Source of the DNA: Bacteroidota bacterium
GTDB taxonomy: Bacteria; Bacteroidota; Ignavibacteria; Tepidaquicellales; Tepidaquicellaceae
Reading direction: 5' to 3'
DNA length: 43,626 nucleotides
Assembly: GCA_018266895.1 (NCBI GenBank)
Contig: JAFDZQ010000006.1
Location: 1 to 43,626, forward strand
In this document: positions 32,968-40,953 of the stretch, piece after piece
Position numbering within the stretch: position 1 is the stretch's first letter
How the letters are laid out: each line of letters opens with the position of its first letter
Translations under genes and position numbers: made by a program
Notes under the pieces: model-generated
What the model was told of the DNA's origin: nothing
Database searches by the model: none
Seen by the model: the letters and a program-made list of their open reading frames with translations, nothing else

Positions 32968-33288
32968 TTATCTTTCAACCGGATAATTGTTTTCATTCCA
33001 TGAAATTATGCCGTCAGACAGATTATAGACCTCTTCAAATCCAAGATCTCTCATCAGATACATTGCCTGTCTGCTCCTGTTGCCTGACCTGCAATAGACT
33101 AAATATCTTTTCCTTTTGTCTAATTCATCTATATCATCCTCGAAAGTCGTTTTGTAAAAATCCAGGTTGACAGCGCCTTTAATATGTCCTTCACTGTATT
33201 CTTCAAGAGTCCTTACATCTATAAGAACAAAAGAATCTTCTTCGATCATTTGTCTGAATGAAGATGTGTTTATATCCTGATGATTCAT
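32968..33288 (-). CDS. Single-domain rhodanese
   Basis: This 106-residue protein is one rhodanese domain with LIDVRTLEEYSEGHIKGAVNLD and the active-site loop around C66 (YCRSGNRSR). It is probably a cytoplasmic sulfur transferase; single-domain forms are often PspE/GlpE-like. Here there is no signal peptide, so it is GlpE-like in location. No neighbour points to a specific pathway. Confidence 0.92.
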   Translation of the reverse strand: MNHQDINTSSFRQMIEEDSFVLIDVRTLEEYSEGHIKGAVNLDFYKTTFEDDIDELDKRKRYLVYCRSGNRSRQAMYLMRDLGFEEVYNLSDGIISWNENNYPVER

Positions 33289-33375
33289 TTCAACTTATTA
33301 AAATTAATACCGGAATTTTACTGAAGATTAAATTTATTTTATTTTTCGGATTTCTCCGTTAAAAATTATCAGCTC

Positions 33376-33840
33376 TTATGTAAAATGTTTTTTGTACTCA
33401 TCGAAATCCTTTCTGCTCATTGTCTCCGGTTTATCATAAATATAGTTCTGATTAATGTTGTCTTTCCCTGCAGGCATTATAGTTTTATTAATGCTTTTCC
33501 AGAAATCTTCTGATTTCATTACTTCACAGCCGCATTCTTTTGCCAGATTTGTAATTCCGTAATCTGAGCTTACAACCTTCAGTTTTTTATAATCTCCGAA
33601 TGCTTCTATCTTTTTTCTTATGATTTCGTCTGCCGTGATATTTTCCGAATAGATTATATCAGCTTTCTTTGAACTACCGTGTCCGTCAAATACTATTATA
33701 AGTTTATCCGTTCTGGATATCTTTGATTTAATGGTTTCAAGTAAAGCAAGCCTTGAAGCATTTTTATCTTTCAGAAAAAGAGCCTTCACAGACGGAATCT
33801 TATGAATCAGATTATTACCGTCAATTAATATTGTTTTCAT
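33376..33840 (-). CDS. NYN/PIN-like RNase-domain protein (YacP-like)
   Basis: Starting at the ATG at 33840, the protein has 154 residues. The N-terminal motif ILIDGNNLIHKIP and the following LIIVFDGHGSSKKADIIYSE and VVSSDYGITNLAKECG carry the acidic residues of a YacP-type NYN nuclease fold. An upstream in-frame start at 33909 would overlap the asnS end by 59 bases and adds a non-conserved peptide, so I reject it. The gene follows asnS by 10 bases. Role: probable RNA processing or tRNA/rRNA turnover factor. Confidence 0.82.
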   Translation of the reverse strand: MKTILIDGNNLIHKIPSVKALFLKDKNASRLALLETIKSKISRTDKLIIVFDGHGSSKKADIIYSENITADEIIRKKIEAFGDYKKLKVVSSDYGITNLAKECGCEVMKSEDFWKSINKTIMPAGKDNINQNYIYDKPETMSRKDFDEYKKHFT

Positions 33841-33850
33841 TTTAAATAAA

Positions 33851-35188
33851 TTATGGTGTGATTCTGTTTGGTCTTCTTGCAAAAGGAATCGCTTCCCTGA
33901 TATTTTCAAGATTGCAGATCCAGTTTACCATTCTTTCTATTCCTAATCCGAATCCTGAATGCGGAACGCTTCCGTATCTTCTCAGATCGAGAAACCATTG
34001 AAATTCCTCAAGCGGTAACTGATGTTCAATTATTCTCTTTTCAAGCTCCGCGAAATTATCTTCTCTCTGAGACCCTCCGATTATTTCTCCGAATCCTTCA
34101 GGAGCAAGGACATCCACGCCGAGAGCGATCTTCGGATTTGAAGGATCCCTTTTCATGTAAAATGATTTGGCTTCGGCCGGCCATCTGTGTACCATCACTG
34201 GCTTATCAAAATCCTCTACAATAGCTTCTTCATGCGGCGCTCCGAAATCCTCACCCCACGGGAAAGGTCTTATCTGCTCTTCTCCGTTACTTGTCTTTCT
34301 TATCAGCGGAATATCTTTTTTAATGAGAATTTCAATTGCTTCATCATAAGTAATTCTGGGAAATGGTTTTTTTACATTTTCAAGTTTAGAAACATTCCTG
34401 CCAAGCAATTCAAGTTCTTTCCTGCAATTTTTTAAGACTCTCTGAACGACATTTTCCAGAAAATCTTCAATAAGATCCATATCGTCATCAATGTCATAAA
34501 AAGCCATTTCAGGCTCCATCATCCAGAATTCGGTTAAATGCCTTCTTGTCATTGAATTCTCGGCCCTGAAAGTTGGTCCGAGTGTGTAAACTTTACCAAG
34601 AGCCATAGCTCCGGCTTCTGCATAAAGCTGACCTGACTGCGAAAGATATGCTTTGCCCATATCGAAATATTCAGTGGAAAATAGTGTGGAAGTTCCTTCG
34701 CAGGCATTCGGTGTAAAAATCGGAGTGTCAAATAAAATAAATCCGTTATCGTACATATAATCCCTTATAGTCTGAATGATCTCGTTTCTTACGCGGAGAA
34801 TGCTGACCTGTCTAGGTGACCTGAGCCATAAATGTCTTCTGTCCATGAGAAATTCTACGCCGTGCTCTTTCGGAGTTATAGGATAAGGTTCCGCAATCTG
34901 AATGATCTCAACATCATTTATCTGCAGTTCAAACACTCCTTCTTTTTTAGGATGTTTGCTTACAGTGCCTTTTACTTTTATGGAAGATTCCTGTGTAAGC
35001 TTTGAAAAATCCTCCCACACTCTTTCGGAAACAGCGCTTTTTACAACGACACCCTGAATAATACCAGAGCCGTCCCTTATTTCGGGAAACATAAGTTTCC
35101 CTGATGACCGGATATTGTAAAGCCAACCATTGATAGTAACTTCCTGATCAGTATAATCTGATATTTTGCTTACAGAAACTCTTTGCAT
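33851..35188 (-). CDS. asnS: Asparaginyl-tRNA synthetase
   Basis: This 445-residue class IIb synthetase charges tRNA(Asn). It has an OB-fold anticodon domain (residues 1-100), then the catalytic domain with [25 protein letters not shown] (motif 2) and the motif 3 sequence [12 protein letters not shown]. The [11 protein letters not shown] pattern and the absence of a GAD-type insertion separate it from AspS. Start at ATG 35188. Upstream lies a 306-base gap to a T9SS-protein gene. Confidence 0.96.
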   Translation of the reverse strand: MQRVSVSKISDYTDQEVTINGWLYNIRSSGKLMFPEIRDGSGIIQGVVVKSAVSERVWEDFSKLTQESSIKVKGTVSKHPKKEGVFELQINDVEIIQIAEPYPITPKEHGVEFLMDRRHLWLRSPRQVSILRVRNEIIQTIRDYMYDNGFILFDTPIFTPNACEGTSTLFSTEYFDMGKAYLSQSGQLYAEAGAMALGKVYTLGPTFRAENSMTRRHLTEFWMMEPEMAFYDIDDDMDLIEDFLENVVQRVLKNCRKELELLGRNVSKLENVKKPFPRITYDEAIEILIKKDIPLIRKTSNGEEQIRPFPWGEDFGAPHEEAIVEDFDKPVMVHRWPAEAKSFYMKRDPSNPKIALGVDVLAPEGFGEIIGGSQREDNFAELEKRIIEHQLPLEEFQWFLDLRRYGSVPHSGFGLGIERMVNWICNLENIREAIPFARRPNRITP

Positions 35189-35494
35189 TTTAATGTTTAT
35201 TGTTTGAATTTATGGGAAAGTCAATTTAACTAAAACATACACTTATTTATATACCATTTTATAAGCAAAAGGTGTTTGATCATTTCAGTTCAGTACAATT
35301 CGGAAATGATAAAATAAGAAACAGGAATCAGGAGGAAAGTATTTTAATAACGGGAAAATAAATCCGAAGTGAGAATGTTTTAAGTATATACAATTCCTTT
35401 AAAAGTTTTGAAAAGCAATGGTTTTAATTCAAACAGAGCATACATCTATTTTCATACATCAGTTTGTTTATCAGATAAACATTTATTTAACAGA
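35189..35494. other. 306-base gap between asnS and a T9SS-protein gene
   Basis: No gene is seen. The gap should hold the asnS promoter on the minus strand. Two dyads are visible. ATCATTTC (35279-35286) and GAAATGAT (35303-35310) form an 8-bp perfect inverted repeat with a 16-base spacer, about 100 bases upstream of asnS. GTTTATC-A-GATAAAC (35466-35480) is a 15-base palindrome just after the stop of the 35495 gene. Neither has a T-run, so neither is a classic terminator. No T-box-like structure was recognised by eye. Confidence 0.4.
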
Positions 35495-36778
35495 TCACTT
35501 TAAAAAAATCATCTTCCTTGATCTGACAGTCAACCCGTCGGCGACCAATGAATAGAAATAAATTCCGCTTTGAAGATTTTCTCCGTTAAATTTTAATTCG
35601 TATCCGCCTGCTTCCTTAACTTCATTTACAAGTGATGCCAGCTCTTTACCTGTCACATCATAAATTTTAACAGATACAAATTCTTTTTCGGGAATGCTGT
35701 AACTTATTACCGTCGAAGGATTAAACGGATTCGGATAGTTCTGATTTAAAATATATTTTTCCGGGACTTCTGAATAATTACTTTGAATACCTGTCTTTGA
35801 AGGAATATATTTCAGGATTTTTCCGTCTTTACCGACTGCCCAGCCGTGAAGTGAATCAGCAAAATCCACCGAATAAATGGTAGAAGTATCTGTCGTAAAC
35901 ATCTCTGTCCAGTTATCTCCGCCGTCGTATGTAATTGCCCAGGTCCCTGAAAATCCCAGAGCCATCCATGCTTCGTCCTGAGTTCTGAAATCAATTGACT
36001 GTCCCTGCCCGAATAAACCAAGGTTTCTGTATTGCCAGTTTGTTCCTCCGTTTGAAGACCTTATTATCTGCGCTCCGTATTCAAAATCCCCTCCGACACA
36101 GATGATTTTTTGAAGATCCTTAAAGTATATGTCATAAATCGGTTCCGGTGACTGAGCTTCCGCTCTCCAGGTCAGTCCCGAATCCGTAGTCTGCCATATT
36201 ACTCCGGCAATATCTATCTGGCCTCCGCAAGCAAATCCGATTTCAGGAGTTACAAAGGCAAATTTTGCAATCGGAAAAAAGGCAAAGAAAGATGAGTCAA
36301 TGGAAGCCTGCACCCAGTTGTTTCCGGCATTTGTAGTCTTAAAAATTGTTCCCTGAAATCCTGCGATATAACCGTTAAGAGAATCGAGAAAATATACAGT
36401 TCTGAAAATTTTCGATGAGTCGGCGAAGTTTTCCGCTGTCCAGTTATTTCCCCCGTTTGTAGTCTTGAGAATTGTCGTCCCGTCGAGAAGAAATTCATTG
36501 GCTATTCCCCAGCCAAGTCTTTTGTTAATAAAAAATATATCGTTAATGTAATAGTCAACTGTTGAATTCTGAATTACCCAGTTGTTTCCGCCGTTTGATG
36601 TATGAATTATAACCCCGGAATCTCCTGCCGCCCATCCGTTAAGTGTATCTGTAAAAGTACAGTTCAGCAGAACAGTTGAGACAGGACTTATCTGTCTTAT
36701 CCAGGGATCATTCTCAGATGCAAATGAATTAATGCTCCCGGCTTGCATTAAGATTAATATTGTTAATATGTATTTCAT
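35495..36778 (-). CDS. Secreted Asp-box beta-propeller protein with T9SS sorting domain
   Basis: This 427-residue protein has a signal peptide (ending SFAS near residue 20), then six Asp-box-type repeats, such as TSNGGNNW, TTNGGNNW, TTNAGNNW, TTDSGLTW, SSNGGTNW and YDGGDNW, which indicate a YCF48/BNR beta-propeller. The C-terminal 80 residues carry the type A sorting domain: NYPNPFNPST, then VKIYDVTGKE, SGIYFYSL and a final KMIFLK. It is exported through T9SS and likely anchored or released at the surface. It is divergent from the 674-residue relative with 146 bases between starts. Function: unknown, not obviously an enzyme. Confidence 0.9.
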   Translation of the reverse strand: MKYILTILILMQAGSINSFASENDPWIRQISPVSTVLLNCTFTDTLNGWAAGDSGVIIHTSNGGNNWVIQNSTVDYYINDIFFINKRLGWGIANEFLLDGTTILKTTNGGNNWTAENFADSSKIFRTVYFLDSLNGYIAGFQGTIFKTTNAGNNWVQASIDSSFFAFFPIAKFAFVTPEIGFACGGQIDIAGVIWQTTDSGLTWRAEAQSPEPIYDIYFKDLQKIICVGGDFEYGAQIIRSSNGGTNWQYRNLGLFGQGQSIDFRTQDEAWMALGFSGTWAITYDGGDNWTEMFTTDTSTIYSVDFADSLHGWAVGKDGKILKYIPSKTGIQSNYSEVPEKYILNQNYPNPFNPSTVISYSIPEKEFVSVKIYDVTGKELASLVNEVKEAGGYELKFNGENLQSGIYFYSLVADGLTVRSRKMIFLK

Positions 36779-36924
36779 AAATTATGCAAAATTAATATTA
36801 CCTGAAAACTAATAGTATTTACTAATGCAATATATCTCTGTTAAGAAAGTTTTTACAGTTGAAAAATTATACTCATAAATATATCTTATTCAAACAAAAA
36901 TTCTTTTTAAATTAAATAAATACA

Positions 36925-38949
36925 ATGAAAAACTTTTTAAAAATTCTTAAAAAGGGTTCCAGCGGTTTGATAATTATTGCTTTATTATCCGTTGTCGGAA
37001 GTGAAATTTTCCAGGGTCAGGGAACGAATTATTTCTTGAATTATGATGAAAGTGATCCGAATATTGACAGACCTACAAGGGAGTCACTTCAGCATTTTGT
37101 AAAAGGAAATGATAACTCCGATATTATAACAGATGCTACCGGTTTCGATAATTTCGAAATCGGCATTGACAATGCTGAGCAGATGTTAGTTTCCAATCCG
37201 AGAAATCCTCTGAATATGCAGTTCGGCGTAAACGGCGGAAGCGGTCAGAACGCTTATTACACACTTGACGGTCACAACTGGACAGTTAGCAATCCTAGTT
37301 ATCATTCTTCCACGTGCTGTGATCCGTGGTCTGCATTTGACAGTCTCGGAGTCCTGCATTACGGATCCGGTGTTTCAGGTCAGTATATTTATAATTCAAC
37401 AAACGGAGGTCAGAATTATACTGCACCGATTCTTTCAGTGAACGGAAATGACAGAAATACACTTGCGGCAGATCAGACCAATGGTCCTTATTCAAATTAT
37501 CTTTATGCGGCAATCACTCCGGGTAATTTTGCCAGAAGCACAAACGGCGGGGTTAACTGGACTCAGACTTATTCAACGAGCAATACGGTTCCGGGAGTTA
37601 TGATAGCTGTAGGACCGAATGGTCCCATACAGGGCGGAACTGTAATTTATGTTTCAAACACAGGCTCTTCACAAAATGTAACGTATAATTTTCAAAGATC
37701 AACTGACGGGGGACTGAGTTTTACTTCTATGTCAAGTCTTACTGTAGCAGGTTATGTAGGCACTTACAATTCTGCAGGAAGATTAGTCATCAATAACGGA
37801 AGAACACGGCCTTATCCTATGATTGCAATGGATAACAGCTATGGTCCTCACAGAGGAAGATTGTATCTTGTTTATGCATCAAATGTTCCGGCTGGAAACG
37901 GTAATAAACCTGATATAATTCTTCAGTATTCCGATGATCAGGCAGCTACCTGGTCAGAGAGGATAACTGTTAATGATAATGCAAATCCGGAGCTGAGTGA
38001 TCAGTGGTTTCCTGCAATCTGGTGTGAGAAAGAAACCGGAAGACTTTATATTAAATGGTATGATACAAGAGAAAATCCTGCAACGTATTCTGTAAATGTT
38101 TATGCAACATATACTGATGACGGTATTACTTTCGCTCCTAATCAGAAACTTACCACACAATCATGGGTTTATCCTACCCCCGCGTGTTCGCCGAATTCCA
38201 ACTGTTACAGAGGCGACTATGACGGAATGACAGCAAATCCTGTTACAGGTTTTGCCGTATGGTATGACGGAAGATCAGGGAATTATAAAAATATCGGTTC
38301 TTACTTTCCTGATTTTGCAATGAAAATAAATCAGAACATAGTCAACATAGGCGGAAATAATGACAGCGGAACAGTCTATGTATCCGTTCCGGCAGTAAAA
38401 CTTTATTCAAACATTGCAAAATTTACGGCTACTGTTTCACCTGCTCCTTCACAGGGTAATTTTATATTCAGATTTAAAAATAAAACTGCCAATATAAATC
38501 AGGATTCTCTGACAGCTTATCCGGATTCATTGAGATTTACTATCAGGTCTTCAGGCGGTATCCCGCAGGGATCTTATACTGTAACAGTACAGGGAAACGG
38601 ACCGAATGGAACTCCTGTTCACAGAAGAACAGTAACCGTAAATGTTGGACCTACCGGAATTGTTAATGTGGGGAACGAAATTCCATCTTCATATTCGCTT
38701 TCGCAGAATTATCCGAATCCGTTTAATCCTACGACTAACATTAAATTCGATTTACCAAAAAGCGGACTTGTTAAGTTAAATGTTTATGATATAAACGGAA
38801 AGGTCGTACAGCAGCTTGTTAACACCGATTTGAACGCAGGTTCATATTCCATACTTCTGAACGCAATAAATCTTTCAAGCGGTACATATTTTTACAGACT
38901 TGAATCCGAAAGTTATTCAGATACTAAAAAACTTGTTCTGATAAAATAA
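36925..38949 (+). CDS. Secreted sialidase-fold-like protein with T9SS sorting domain
   Basis: This 674-residue protein has a Lys-rich signal segment with a hydrophobic core (about residues 13-28), a propeller-like region with STNGGQNY, STNGGVNW, STDGGLSF and DDQAATW motifs, and a second region (about 470-575) with an immunoglobulin-like profile (TVYVSVPAVKLYSNIAKFTATV). The type A sorting domain is at the C terminus: NYPNPFNPTT, NVYDINGK, SGTYFYRL and the final KLVLIK. The AWYDGRSGNYKNI segment resembles sialidase-superfamily propellers, but no sialidase catalytic set could be confirmed. Confidence 0.85.
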   Translation: MKNFLKILKKGSSGLIIIALLSVVGSEIFQGQGTNYFLNYDESDPNIDRPTRESLQHFVKGNDNSDIITDATGFDNFEIGIDNAEQMLVSNPRNPLNMQFGVNGGSGQNAYYTLDGHNWTVSNPSYHSSTCCDPWSAFDSLGVLHYGSGVSGQYIYNSTNGGQNYTAPILSVNGNDRNTLAADQTNGPYSNYLYAAITPGNFARSTNGGVNWTQTYSTSNTVPGVMIAVGPNGPIQGGTVIYVSNTGSSQNVTYNFQRSTDGGLSFTSMSSLTVAGYVGTYNSAGRLVINNGRTRPYPMIAMDNSYGPHRGRLYLVYASNVPAGNGNKPDIILQYSDDQAATWSERITVNDNANPELSDQWFPAIWCEKETGRLYIKWYDTRENPATYSVNVYATYTDDGITFAPNQKLTTQSWVYPTPACSPNSNCYRGDYDGMTANPVTGFAVWYDGRSGNYKNIGSYFPDFAMKINQNIVNIGGNNDSGTVYVSVPAVKLYSNIAKFTATVSPAPSQGNFIFRFKNKTANINQDSLTAYPDSLRFTIRSSGGIPQGSYTVTVQGNGPNGTPVHRRTVTVNVGPTGIVNVGNEIPSSYSLSQNYPNPFNPTTNIKFDLPKSGLVKLNVYDINGKVVQQLVNTDLNAGSYSILLNAINLSSGTYFYRLESESYSDTKKLVLIK

Positions 38950-38972
38950 GATAAAATGTTTTTAATACAAAG

Positions 38973-39010
38973 AAAGCTCTTTCATTAACTTGAAAGAGCT
39001 TTTTTATTTT
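38973..39010 (+). terminator. Rho-independent terminator after the 674-residue T9SS protein
   Basis: AAAGCTCTTTCA (38973-38984) pairs perfectly with TGAAAGAGCTTT (38991-39002) around a six-base loop; a T-rich run follows to 39010. It closes the gene that stops at 38949. Confidence 0.93.
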
Positions 39011-39243
39011 CAGGATCTGTTACAAAGTCTTCATTTTTCCTTCTCTGAAATGTTGCTGAAGAAATATTGAAGAGCTTTAAATTTAAAAAGATTACGGTTG
39101 ATAACTTTTAATAAAAAATTTATGACATTTAGAATCCTTGCTGTTAAAAATGCGCAGTTAACAAAATTGTAATTGATTTATCATATTCAAAGTTTTACAT
39201 TTAATTCAATTAAGTTTCACTAAACTAAATTATAGGAGACAAA

Positions 39244-40770
39244 ATGAAGACAATTACTTTTATTTTTCTTTTTTGTTTTTCGGCAATTACCTCTGCTCAG
39301 TGGATCGAGCAAACTTCACCTGTTACATCTCTTTTGTATTCCGTTTCAGCAGTAAATGACAATGTCGTATGGGCTTGCGGAGCAGGCGGTGTCGTTCTTC
39401 GCACTGTTGATGCAGGAAATACATGGACTCAGACTGCATCACCAAATTCGGCAATTGATTTTTTTACTATTCAGGGTATTGATGCACTTACGGCACTTGT
39501 CGGAGGAGCCGACGCTAATACCTATGCATACAAGACCATTGACGGCGGAGCAACATGGACTCAGACTTTTTCACAGGCAAACGGATTCATAAATGCACTG
39601 AAAGCATTCAACGGTTTTCCGGGAGTCTATGGATTACTTGGTGATCCTGTTGGCGGAAGATGGACAATCTTTGTCAGCAATGATTTTGGATCAACTTGGG
39701 ATTCAACAGGACTTTATAATCCTGCAGCTCCAGGTGAAGCAGGATGGAATAATTCCTATTTTGTTGCTACTCCAGGATCTTCCGGCTGGTACGGAACTAA
39801 TAGCACAAAAGTGGTTAATGCATTCTCTAACGGAACTTATGCAAACCTTCCCACACCAGGACTTACTAATTCCTATGCCATCTGGGGAAATGACAACAGC
39901 AGATTAATGACAGGCGGTGATAATATTATGCTTTATTCCGCAAATGGAGGAGCAACCTGGACAAATGCAAATGCCTTAGGAACAGGCGATATTGCAGGAA
40001 TAGTCGGTCATGCCTCAAGATGGTGGTATGCAAGGGGTTCATCTATCTATTTCAGCACAGATGACGGTGCAAACTGGACTACTGATTATACCACAACCGG
40101 AATATATTACCACATGACAATATCATTAAGAGGAAAATATCTGTGGGCTGTGAGAGATAACGGCGGAATTTCCAGATATGAATCCGATATCCCGCTTCCT
40201 GTAGAACTTTCTTCCTTTACTTCTTCAGTAAACGGAAAGGATGTCACTCTTAACTGGGCAACTTCTTCAGAATTGAATAATTACGGTTTTGACATTGAGA
40301 GATCCGTGAACTTCAGTCAATGGACAAAGATCGGTTTTGTTACCGGATCCGGAACATCTTCAAATCCGAACAGCTATTCATACACAGACAGAGGATTAAG
40401 CACAGGTAAATATTATTACAGACTTAAACAGACGGATTTCAACGGAAATTATACTTACTATGATCTTAATAATGAAATTAGTATAGGTGTTCCATCCAGG
40501 TACAGTTTAAATCAAAATTACCCTAATCCGTTCAATCCTTCAACAAAGATAAATTATGAAATACCATACGACGGCAAGGTCAGCCTGAAAATTTATGATA
40601 TATCCGGAAAAGAAGTCATGACACTGGTTAATGATTTTCAGACAGCCGGATCTTATTCAGTTAATTTCAGTGCTTCAACAGCCAAAACCGGATTGTCAAG
40701 CGGAGTATATGTTTACAGATTGACAGCCGGTGATTTTTCACAAAGCAAAAAAATGATTCTGGCAAAGTAA
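39244..40770 (+). CDS. Secreted YCF48/Asp-box protein with T9SS sorting domain
   Basis: This 508-residue protein has a signal peptide ending TSAQ (residue 19), five Asp-box-like motifs (TVDAGNTW, TIDGGATW, SNDFGSTW, SANGGATW, STDDGANW) and a fibronectin-III-like linker domain (LPVELSSFTSSVNGKDVTLNW, about 318-410). The C terminus has the type A sorting domain: NYPNPFNPST, KIYDISGKE, SGVYVYRL and the final KMILAK. A strong ribosome-binding site AGGAG is at 39234-39238. It lies downstream of a terminator, so it has its own promoter. Confidence 0.88.
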   Translation: MKTITFIFLFCFSAITSAQWIEQTSPVTSLLYSVSAVNDNVVWACGAGGVVLRTVDAGNTWTQTASPNSAIDFFTIQGIDALTALVGGADANTYAYKTIDGGATWTQTFSQANGFINALKAFNGFPGVYGLLGDPVGGRWTIFVSNDFGSTWDSTGLYNPAAPGEAGWNNSYFVATPGSSGWYGTNSTKVVNAFSNGTYANLPTPGLTNSYAIWGNDNSRLMTGGDNIMLYSANGGATWTNANALGTGDIAGIVGHASRWWYARGSSIYFSTDDGANWTTDYTTTGIYYHMTISLRGKYLWAVRDNGGISRYESDIPLPVELSSFTSSVNGKDVTLNWATSSELNNYGFDIERSVNFSQWTKIGFVTGSGTSSNPNSYSYTDRGLSTGKYYYRLKQTDFNGNYTYYDLNNEISIGVPSRYSLNQNYPNPFNPSTKINYEIPYDGKVSLKIYDISGKEVMTLVNDFQTAGSYSVNFSASTAKTGLSSGVYVYRLTAGDFSQSKKMILAK

Positions 40771-40803
40771 TTTATTGTATTATTTATTTTTTGGATCAAT
40801 GAG

Positions 40804-40835
40804 AGCGGTCAGATTTTAATCTGACTGCTTTTTTT
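40804..40835 (+). terminator. Rho-independent terminator after the 508-residue T9SS protein
   Basis: AGCGGTCAGATT (40804-40815) pairs with AATCTGACTGCT (40818-40829) except for one G-T wobble, with a two-base gap, and a T-run continues to 40835. The loop is tight; some terminal base pairs would open. Confidence 0.88.
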
Positions 40836-40953
40836 ATTGTAATTTTTAAAACCGGATGATTATTAATCCTTTCAAAAAATTCAAATTGAAAGTTTATTTT
40901 TATTGATTCTTTAATTGTTTAATTTGAAATAAAAAATTTAAATAAACTTAATA

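Noticed and set aside
33841-33909. Earlier start for the NYN protein
   Set aside because: It would overlap asnS and adds a non-conserved peptide; the ATG at 33840 precedes the ILIDGNN motif.
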